64,000 nt of DNA, taken from Sandaracinaceae bacterium (GTDB taxonomy: Bacteria > Myxococcota_A > Polyangia > Polyangiales > Sandaracinaceae). This document shows, in pieces, positions 58,077 to 64,000 of this stretch. Under the pieces are notes generated by a model. It saw only the letters and a program-made list of their open reading frames with translations, was not told the origin of the DNA and made no database searches. How positions within the stretch are numbered: position 1 is the stretch's first letter; each line of letters begins with the position of its first letter. The DNA is taken from assembly GCA_020633195.1 (NCBI GenBank), contig JACKEC010000014.1, positions 1,240,001 through 1,304,000 on the forward strand. Reading direction: 5' to 3'. Both the position numbers and the translations under genes were made by a program.

Positions 58077-58364
58077 CTACCGCTCTTCGACGGTCACGCC
58101 GTTCCAGAACGCGACGTAGCCCTCGATGTTCTTCGCGGCGTCCTTCGGCTCCGGGTAGTACCAGGCGGCGTTGCGGTTCACCTGGTCCCCCACGACGACG
58201 TCGTAGTAGCGGGCGGTGCCTTTCCAGCCGCACACCGAGGTGTGGTCGCTCGCGCGGAGGTGGGCGCGGGTGAGCGCGGACGGTGGGAAGTACAGGTTGC
58301 CCTCGACCCTCTCGACCTCTTCGCTCTCGGCGATCACGGCGCCTTTCCACATCGCTCGAGCCAT
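58077..58364 (-). CDS. DUF427 domain protein
   Basis: A 95-residue member of the DUF427 family: AMWKGAVIAESEEVERVEGN, LYFPPSALTRAHLRASDHTS, CGWKGTARYYDVVVGDQVN, AAWYYPEPKDAAKNIEGYVA, FWNGVTVEE. The W-K-G and YYP motifs are diagnostic; function is unknown. ATG 58364 is chosen because GGGGGAG is 5 nt upstream; a longer ORF to 58424 lacks sense. It ends 4 bp from the convergent lysR. Confidence 0.92.
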   Translation of the reverse strand: MARAMWKGAVIAESEEVERVEGNLYFPPSALTRAHLRASDHTSVCGWKGTARYYDVVVGDQVNRNAAWYYPEPKDAAKNIEGYVAFWNGVTVEER

Positions 58365-58437
58365 GCGCTCCCCCTTTCGGTGGGGAGAGCCTCGGGCCGG
58401 GCCGGCCCACTGTCCAGGGCGCATCGCGCCCCGCGGC

Positions 58438-59751
58438 TCAGGACCGGAGGTAGCGGACCGCGAGTTGGACGAGCTCTTCGACGAAGCGAGGATCGTCGAG
58501 CAGCTCGGGGCGATGCACGACCGCGGACTCGACGCAGTGCGAGAGCGCGCCCTCGAGCACCTCGAGGAGCAGCGCTGGGGGCGCGGGCCGAACGGCGTCG
58601 CCCTGGACCTCGATCTGCTTCACCCCCAGCTCCGCGACCGCGCCGGCGACCTCGTCGCTGATCCCACGGATCCAACGGCGGGGTACCTCCAGGAGGAGCG
58701 CGCGTCGCAGGAGCCGATCCGACGACGCGGCTCCGACGAGCGCCCCGAGCAGATCGGCGAAGAGCTCCGGCAGCGGTCGGCGTCGGCGATCCGCGAGGAT
58801 GGGCGCGACCGCGGCGAGCGTCTGCGCCTCGCGTCGCCGGGCCAGCTCACCCGCGATCGCGCGCAGGTCGGGGAAGTAGCGGTAGACGCTCGCCGGGCTC
58901 ACCGCCGCCCGCCGCGCGATGGCTCGAGCGCTCACCGCGTCCCAGCCCCCTTCCCCGAGGATGGCGCTCGTGGCGCCCACGATCGCCTCGAACGAGGCGC
59001 GACCCCGAGCCGTGGACGGCTCGACCCGCTTCGCGACGTCCGCCCCCTCGCTCCGCGGGAGCGCGGCGAGTCGGGCCAAGGTGGCTTCGGAGGCCTCGGG
59101 CCACGGCGCCGTCGGGTCCATCGACGGGGCCTCGAGGCGCGCGCCATCGGGGGCGGCGTAGCGCCAGGCCAGCGCGAAGACCTCCTCTCGGAACGCGCTC
59201 TCGAAGAGCCGCTCGGGCGCGCGCAGCAGCGCCCCCTCGACCGCGCCCTCGACGGCGTGGAAGACGACGAACGACATCACGTCGCGCGGCCCGTCGCGCA
59301 GCGACAGCGTCTCCATCACCGACCCGAGCAGGCGCTCGACGGTCGCGTCGGTCGGGGTCGCCGCTGGCAGGACCCACGCGAGCGGGACGTCGACGAGCAA
59401 CGCGCGACGCGTGGTCACCGACCCGAGGCGAGGATCGAGGAGCACGCCCACGAGGCTCGCGCAGACGCTCCGGGGATCGCCTGGATCGATCTGACCCGCG
59501 CGCGCCATCGCCGCCTCGAGCGCGCGCTCCTCGAGGCGTCGGGCGACCTCGACGACGATGGCCTGCTTGTTCGGGAAGTACTCGTAGACCGAGCCGATGC
59601 CGACCCCGGCGACGCGCGCGATCGCGTTGGTGTTGAGCGCGTCCGGTCCGTCGCGATGGAGGAGCAGCGCGGTCGCCTCGCAGATCGCGTCCACGATGGC
59701 CTGGCTCTCGGTGGTGCGAGGATCTCGCCGCCGCTCGGGCCCCTCCCTCAT
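58438..59751 (-). CDS. tandem double TetR-family regulator
   Basis: A 437-residue protein made of two complete TetR units in one chain. The first HTH is at residues about 15-65 (IVDAICEATALLLHRDGPDA, AIARVAGVGIGSVYEYFPNK), with a ligand domain to about 235. The second HTH is at about 250-300 (FEAIVGATSAILGEGGWDAV, AIARRAAVSPASVYRYFPDL), with another ligand domain to the end. TetR proteins normally dimerise; this fusion could bind as a pseudo-dimer. The ORF is continuous with no internal start favouring separate proteins. ATG 59751 has a possible -10 (TACTCT) 7 nt upstream. Targets unknown; the divergent GIDE gene is one candidate. Confidence 0.9.
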   Translation of the reverse strand: MREGPERRRDPRTTESQAIVDAICEATALLLHRDGPDALNTNAIARVAGVGIGSVYEYFPNKQAIVVEVARRLEERALEAAMARAGQIDPGDPRSVCASLVGVLLDPRLGSVTTRRALLVDVPLAWVLPAATPTDATVERLLGSVMETLSLRDGPRDVMSFVVFHAVEGAVEGALLRAPERLFESAFREEVFALAWRYAAPDGARLEAPSMDPTAPWPEASEATLARLAALPRSEGADVAKRVEPSTARGRASFEAIVGATSAILGEGGWDAVSARAIARRAAVSPASVYRYFPDLRAIAGELARRREAQTLAAVAPILADRRRRPLPELFADLLGALVGAASSDRLLRRALLLEVPRRWIRGISDEVAGAVAELGVKQIEVQGDAVRPAPPALLLEVLEGALSHCVESAVVHRPELLDDPRFVEELVQLAVRYLRS

Positions 59752-59855
59752 GCGCTGGAGAGTAAGGCATCTTGCGCGACCCGGACGACCACGACGCCGC
59801 CGATGCGACAGGGGCTCGACCTCTCGCCCCGGGCCGTGATTGACTCGCGTCCTCC

Positions 59856-60497
59856 GTGGAGCTGGTGATCCTGACGGTGGTGTTCTTCGCCCTCGCCGCG
59901 TTCGGCGTCGGCCTCTGGTGGTACTCGGCGGACCACGTCGGGAAGCGACGCCTGAAGAACCTGGAGAGCACGCCGATCGCCGACGCACCCGACGGCTCGC
60001 TGGTGAAGATCACGGGGAAGCTGGTCCGCGCCGTCGACGAGGGCCTCGAGGGGCCGCTCACCGGGCGGCGCTGCACGGGATACGTGATCGAGGTGAAGGA
60101 GCGGACGTACTCCGGCGCCAACGTGAACTGGCACACCATCGTCATGCAGGAGGACGCCGTCTCCTTCGTCGTCGAGGACGCCACGGGCAGCGCGCTCGTG
60201 AAGGCCGCCGGCGCGCACCTCGTCCTCGTGCGCGACGGCCACCTCCGCTCCGGCGACCTCGCCGAGAACTCGGAGCGAGCCGAGGCCTTCCTGCTGGCCA
60301 ACGGCACGCCGAGCGAGAACATCCTCCGGATGAAGAAGTCGATCCGCTACGAGGAGGGCGTGCTCGAGCCCGGCGAAGAGGTCTCCGTGCTCGGCGTCGG
60401 CACCTGGGGGACCGATGGCGACGGCGCCAAGCGCCTCGTCCTCGAGGCGAGCCCCGAGCACCCGCTCACCATCAGCGACGATCCGTCGACGCTCTGA
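59856..60497 (+). CDS. GIDE-domain (E3-ligase-like) membrane protein
   Basis: A 213-residue protein starting at GTG 59856 with an N-terminal anchor (ELVILTVVFFALAAFGVGLWWYS). The remainder follows the bacterial GIDE-domain pattern related to MUL1/MAPL: STPIADAPDGSLVKITGKLV, LTGRRCTGYVIEVKER, SFVVEDATGSALVKAAGAH, VLEPGEEVSVLGVGTW. No RING domain is present, so ubiquitin-ligase activity is not implied. Divergent from the double TetR. Its 3' end overlaps the convergent cytochrome gene by 26 bp. Confidence 0.82.
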   Translation: MELVILTVVFFALAAFGVGLWWYSADHVGKRRLKNLESTPIADAPDGSLVKITGKLVRAVDEGLEGPLTGRRCTGYVIEVKERTYSGANVNWHTIVMQEDAVSFVVEDATGSALVKAAGAHLVLVRDGHLRSGDLAENSERAEAFLLANGTPSENILRMKKSIRYEEGVLEPGEEVSVLGVGTWGTDGDGAKRLVLEASPEHPLTISDDPSTL

Positions 60498-61248
60498 GCG
60501 TCGACGCGGCCGTCAACGGCCCTTGCCCATGCCCTCCTGGCAGCTCAGGGACGGGGTCCCCAGGGTTACCTGCGGGCCTCGCGACCCGGACGGTGCCGAC
60601 GAGGGGGACGGTGACGGTGCCGGCGGTGGGGTCGTAGTTGTGGACGAGGCCGGCGGTGAAGAGGGCGGTGAGGGCGACGAAGGCGACCGCGGCGAAGCGG
60701 CGCGTGGAGGGGATGGCGGCCGCCGCGGGCGCGTCCTTGCGGCCGTCGACCATGCTCATGGTGATGTTCTCGCGGCGTCGGTAGCTGTGCAGGACGACGC
60801 CGGCGACGTGGAGGACGACGACGGCGAGGGTGGTCCACGCGAGGACGCCGTGGACTTCGCCGAGGAAGCGATAGGTCGGGGCCAGCAGGGCGGTCGCGAC
60901 GGTCGCGAGGACGAGGCCGAAGATGCCTACGGCGGCGAAGCTGGTGGCCGGGTTGTGCCCGGAGTAGCGCCGCTCGGAGCCGCCGAAGACGCCGCGCAAG
61001 TACTCGAGGAGGAGCTTCGGCCGGAGGGTGAAGTCGCGGAAGCGCGACCAGCGCGAGCCCACGAGGCCCCACACGAGACGGAGCAGGACCATGAAGCCGA
61101 CGACCGCGCCGAGGAGCTTGTGGATCAGGAAGGTCGGGTCCCGATGGCCGACCGACGCGGCGATCCCGAGGGCGCCGAGGAAGCCGGCGGCGAACAGCCA
61201 GTGGAAGAGTCGGGTGGGGAGGTCCCAGACGAGGGTGCGCTTCTTCAT
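60472..61248 (-). CDS. cytochrome b561-family membrane protein
   Basis: A 258-residue integral membrane cytochrome b of the b561/NiFe-hydrogenase type. MKKRTLVWDLPTRLFHWLFAAGF carries the first haem His; others are in FLIHKLLGAVVGFMVLLRLV, FLGEVHGVLAWTTLAVVVLH and VAGVVLHSYRRREN. Four to five helices are evident, then FAAVAFVALTALFTAGLVHNY. Family members pass electrons between quinones and periplasmic acceptors, often with a haem-c partner; none is adjacent, though two cytochrome-type genes exist elsewhere in such genomes. Divergent from the pirin gene. Confidence 0.9.
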   Translation of the reverse strand: MKKRTLVWDLPTRLFHWLFAAGFLGALGIAASVGHRDPTFLIHKLLGAVVGFMVLLRLVWGLVGSRWSRFRDFTLRPKLLLEYLRGVFGGSERRYSGHNPATSFAAVGIFGLVLATVATALLAPTYRFLGEVHGVLAWTTLAVVVLHVAGVVLHSYRRRENITMSMVDGRKDAPAAAAIPSTRRFAAVAFVALTALFTAGLVHNYDPTAGTVTVPLVGTVRVARPAGNPGDPVPELPGGHGQGPLTAASTLRASTDRR

Positions 61249-61356
61249 GTCCTTGCTCCGCGTTGCGGCTCGTGCCGTCACCCATGAAGTACGAACCGGA
61301 CCTTGCGGGCATCTGAAGCGGCGCCCTCTTCGCTCGAGCGGTGGCATCGTGGTCGG

Positions 61357-62175
61357 ATGGCGGACGCTCCCTACGTCCAGCGGCTGCGCGGCTACGACGT
61401 GTTCGAGGCGGGTCATCGCGTCCGGCGCCTGCTGCCCTCGCCCAAGACGTCGATGGTCGGCCCGTTCGTGCTCTTCGACCACTTCGGCCCGGCGACGCTC
61501 GCCCCGGGCGAAGGGATCGACATCGCCCGGCACGGCCACGCGCACCTCGCCGCGGTGACTTACTTCTTCGCGGGCTCGACGCACCACACCGACGACCTCG
61601 GGCACGACGTCGTCGTCGAGCCCGGCGACGTCGCGTGGATGCACGCGGGCGCGGGGATCGTGCACGCCGAGCGCACCCCCGACGCGTTTCGCCGGCGCGG
61701 CGGCGTCGGGCACGGCATCCAGGCGTGGGTCGCCCTCCCCGAGGCGCACGAGCGCAGCGCGCCGCGCTTCCAGCTCGCACGGAGGGACACGATCCCGGAG
61801 ATCACCCGGGGCGAGGTGACGCTGCGCGTCCTCGTCGGCGAGGCGTTCGGCGCGAGGTCTCCGATCGAGACCTGCTCCGAGGTCGCGCTGGTGGTGGCCC
61901 GCACGGGCGCGCGCCCCGGCGAGGTGACGATCGAGCCCGCCGCCGGCCGCCGCGCGGTGTGGTTCGCCGAGGGCTACGGATCGCTCGATGGCCACCGCGT
62001 GGGGGTCGGGACGATGCTCGTGCTCCGCGACGGCGCCGCGCCGATCCTGCGGCTCGAGGCGGACACGATCGCGCTCGTGCTCGGGGGCGAGCCGCTCGGC
62101 ACGCGCCTGATGCAAGGCAACGTGATCGCGAGCTCCGAGGACCGGCTCGAGCGGGCGCTGCGCGAGCTCCCGTAG
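61357..62175 (+). CDS. pirin-family protein
   Basis: A 272-residue bicupin pirin. Metal-binding histidines lie in HGHAHLAAVTYFFAGSTHHT and VAWMHAGAGIVHAERTPD. LLPSPKTSMVGPFVLFDHFG and GHGIQAWVALPEAHE are family signatures. Pirins have quercetinase activity or act as redox-sensing co-regulators. ATG 61357 is chosen; the reading from 61303 adds an unlikely lead. The stop shares a 12-bp palindrome with the convergent neighbour. Confidence 0.93.
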   Translation: MADAPYVQRLRGYDVFEAGHRVRRLLPSPKTSMVGPFVLFDHFGPATLAPGEGIDIARHGHAHLAAVTYFFAGSTHHTDDLGHDVVVEPGDVAWMHAGAGIVHAERTPDAFRRRGGVGHGIQAWVALPEAHERSAPRFQLARRDTIPEITRGEVTLRVLVGEAFGARSPIETCSEVALVVARTGARPGEVTIEPAAGRRAVWFAEGYGSLDGHRVGVGTMLVLRDGAAPILRLEADTIALVLGGEPLGTRLMQGNVIASSEDRLERALRELP

Positions 62176-62184
62176 GGATCCCTA
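62173..62184. repeat. 12-bp palindrome holding both stop codons
   Basis: TAGGGATCCCTA; the TAG on each strand ends the converging pirin and YdeI genes. Six bases separate the two coding regions. Confidence 0.8.
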
Positions 62185-62757
62185 GCGGTCCTGCGGCCCC
62201 TTGCCGGCGAGGATGCGGGCGACGTGCTGCTCGACGCGCCGCGCGCGGGTCGCGGACTGCTTGGCGCCCGAGACGTGGAGGTTGTACGCGCGCTGGCGCC
62301 CCGGGGTCAGCGCCTCGAAGGCCGCCTTCAGCTTCTCGTCGCCGTCGAGCCGCGCCTGGAGCTCCTCGACGAGGACCAGCGGAGGCGCGGGGGCGACCTT
62401 CGCGCCGGTCGCCTCGACGCGGACGGCCTGGCGGACGAAGCCCCTCACCGCCTTCTCCCGCGCGGCGACCTGCTCGACGCTGGTGAAGCAGAGACGGAGC
62501 GCGGAGCGGGAATTCTCGCCCTGCTCCTCGAGCAAGCCCTTCGGGTCGTCGAGCAGCGCCCCCTTGAAGAACATGAGCGCGAGGAAGCCGTTCATCTTCT
62601 GCAGGATGGCGATGTTGCGGCCCTCGTGGGTGTAACAAGGCTTGCCCCACTTCAGCGCTTCGCCGAGGCCGGCGTCGAGCAAGATGACGCGGAGGCCGGC
62701 GGCCTCCGCCCACCAGCGAGAGGGCTCCTCGAAGAAGGCTTCCATGCGCGAGCTCAT
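62182..62757 (-). CDS. YdeI/OmpD-associated family protein
   Basis: A 191-residue protein with an N-terminal DUF1801-type domain (LRVILLDAGLGEALKWGKPC, CYTHEGRNIAILQKMNGFLA, ALMFFKGALLDDPKGLL) and a C-terminal YdeI tail (PGRQRAYNLHVSGAKQSATR, EQHVARILAGKGP). Members are cytoplasmic and linked to envelope-stress phenotypes in enterobacteria, but biochemical function is unknown. ATG 62757. Convergent with pirin, 6 bp away. Confidence 0.92.
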   Translation of the reverse strand: MSSRMEAFFEEPSRWWAEAAGLRVILLDAGLGEALKWGKPCYTHEGRNIAILQKMNGFLALMFFKGALLDDPKGLLEEQGENSRSALRLCFTSVEQVAAREKAVRGFVRQAVRVEATGAKVAPAPPLVLVEELQARLDGDEKLKAAFEALTPGRQRAYNLHVSGAKQSATRARRVEQHVARILAGKGPQDR

Positions 62758-62802
62758 GGCTCGTAGCTAGCGCGGCCCCCGCCCTCGAGCCAAGCCCCGC
62801 GC

Positions 62803-64000
62803 TCACGCCGCTGCGGGCAGGCTCATCAGCGAGCTCGCCATCTGGGCCTGGATGACGCGCTCTCCGGGGGCGAGCGCGTGCGAGAGGCCGGTCAGCAGGA
62901 CCAGCGTGCGGGCGATCAGTCCGAAGTCGGCGGGGATCGCCTCGATCGGCGTCGCGCCGAGCTGCTCGAAGAGGTTGGCGTCGCCGGTGCGCTCGCCGAA
63001 CAGCATCCCGATCAGGGCGAGGACGTCGTCGTCGCTGGCCTCACCGAGCGAGAACCCGAGGCCCTCGGCGGCGCGGCGCGCCCCGGTCGCGTCCTTGAAG
63101 AGCGAGGCCAGCACCATCGCCTTCACGCCCGCGGCGAAGCCCCTCGGGAGCTCCTTGGCGAGGCCGAAGTCGAGCAGGACGATCGCGCCGTCGTCCCGGA
63201 CGAGCAGGTTCCCGGGGTGGGGGTCGCCGTGGAAGAAGCCGTCCTCGAAGATCATGTGGGCGTACGCGCGACCCACGCGGCGAGCCACGTCGCGCGGGTC
63301 GACGCCCGCCGCGACGAGCGCGTCGAGGTCGCTCAGGGGGACGCCCTTCATCAGCTCGAGGACGAGCAGGCGGTCCGTGGACAGCTCCGAGTACACGTGG
63401 GGCACGACGACCTCCGGGTCGCCGGCGAGGTTCTCGGCGACGCGCTCGGTCGACCGGGCCTCGCGACCGAAGTCGAGCTCGAGCGCCACGAACGACGCCA
63501 CCTCGCCGACGATCGAGCGCAGGTCGACGCGACGGTCGAGGAGGCTCACGAGCCGGACCACGCGGCGGACCGACGCGATGTCGATGGGGGTGAGGCGCGC
63601 GATCTCGGGGTACTGGATCTTGAGCACGACCTCGCCGCCGCCCCGGAGGTGCGCGCGGTGGACCTGCGCGAGCGACGCCGCGGCGATGGCCTCCTCGTCG
63701 ACGCGATCGAAGACCTCCTCGAGCGGGCGGCCGAGCTCGGCCTCGACGTGAGGGCGGAGCGACGCGAAGGGCCGCGGCGGGACGCGGTCGTGGAAGCGCC
63801 TCAGGCGCTCGATGAAGGGCGCCGGGAAGAGGTCACCGCGCGCCCCGATGATCTGGCAGAGCTTCACGAAGAGGCCGCCGAGGTGGACCCCGATCCACGA
63901 CAGCGCCTCGGCCGCGCGGGCGTGAGCGCGCTCCCACTCGGCGTCGGTGGGCTTCCAGAAGGGGAGCCGCGCCCGCGCCATGAGGACGAGGTAGCGCGGC
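62803..64000 (-). CDS. AarF/UbiB (ABC1) kinase-like protein, possibly truncated by the window edge
   Basis: At least 392 residues. ATG 63981 is possible, but the frame stays open to the edge (RYLVLMARARLPFWKP), so the start may lie outside. Motifs: LGGLFVKLCQIIGARGDLFP (the usual K-x-G-Q reads K-L-C-Q), AAASLAQVHRAHLRGGGEVV, FFHGDPHPGNLLVRDDG and IVLLDFGLAKELP. The Gly-to-Cys change in the K-x-G-Q loop, which shields the active site in UbiB, is unusual. The C-terminus carries a hydrophobic stretch (TLVLLTGLSHALAPGE). A paralogue of the gene at 27.7-29.1 kb. Confidence 0.9.
   Translation of the reverse strand, partial: PRYLVLMARARLPFWKPTDAEWERAHARAAEALSWIGVHLGGLFVKLCQIIGARGDLFPAPFIERLRRFHDRVPPRPFASLRPHVEAELGRPLEEVFDRVDEEAIAAASLAQVHRAHLRGGGEVVLKIQYPEIARLTPIDIASVRRVVRLVSLLDRRVDLRSIVGEVASFVALELDFGREARSTERVAENLAGDPEVVVPHVYSELSTDRLLVLELMKGVPLSDLDALVAAGVDPRDVARRVGRAYAHMIFEDGFFHGDPHPGNLLVRDDGAIVLLDFGLAKELPRGFAAGVKAMVLASLFKDATGARRAAEGLGFSLGEASDDDVLALIGMLFGERTGDANLFEQLGATPIEAIPADFGLIARTLVLLTGLSHALAPGERVIQAQMASSLMSLPAAA

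Overview
The window comes from a very GC-rich bacterial chromosome, most likely a myxobacterium (Myxococcota/Polyangia, perhaps Sandaracinaceae-like). The case rests on gene families: an AgmX/PglI-type envelope protein, Asp/Ala/Gly- and Ser/Asp/Gly-rich lipoproteins, a VWA-type lipoprotein, a CarH/LitR-type B12 photoreceptor, an AGPS-like flavoenzyme and tandem AarF/UbiB-type kinases. The species assignment is an inference. There is no rRNA, CRISPR array, phage or complete insertion sequence; two tRNA genes lie at 46.6 kb.

Layout. 0-5.1 kb: an operon-like run ending in an extended Hsp70 preceded by a J-domain-like protein whose HPD motif reads APD. 5.2-15.8 kb: envelope and lipoprotein genes (beta-barrel, VWA lipoprotein, a periplasmic Sel1 protein with 17 C-x7-C repeats, a P460-like cytochrome) around a fused radical SAM protein. 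15.8-22.5 kb: cysC, a membrane protein, mltG, ruvX, glk, a zinc-ribbon protein and a beta-lactamase-fold hydrolase. 22.5-25.1 kb: a putative light/B12-responsive cluster (DUF393 protein, CarH, thioredoxin-like and Rieske-like proteins). 25.2-31.9 kb: tsaC, AgmX-like, aarF, cysH and an FAD oxidase. 38.2-31.9 kb (minus strand): a long housekeeping operon, hypothetical-proB-proA-rsfS-rlmH-comF-lipoprotein-smpB-PilZ. 38.3 kb: prepilin peptidase.

39.4-45.7 kb (TPR gene, membrane gene, small repeat protein, dnaE, hypothetical) carries about 20 indels that break otherwise conserved proteins. Because dnaE is normally essential and the lesions sit mostly in G/C runs, this looks more like a low-quality sequence patch than real gene decay. 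46.5-50.4 kb is an accessory-looking stretch: tRNA-Lys, tRNA-Glu, a two-gene toxin-antitoxin cassette between two perfect 73-bp direct repeats that include the tRNA-Glu 3' end, an XPF/ERCC4-type nuclease with helix-hairpin-helix repeats, and HEAT-like proteins. 50.6-64 kb: DUF3500 lipoprotein plus HupE-like membrane protein, then regulator/enzyme pairs (TetR; GST with WYL; AKR and cupin with LysR), DUF427, a rare tandem double TetR, a GIDE-domain protein, cytochrome b561, pirin, YdeI and a second AarF kinase running off the window.

Most genes abut or overlap by 4 bp (GTGA/ATGA), implying translational coupling. Several singleton genes have a recognisable -35/-10 promoter whose -10 box ends only 6-7 nt before the start codon, suggesting leaderless transcripts. 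Intergenic spaces repeatedly carry palindromes with very short loops.
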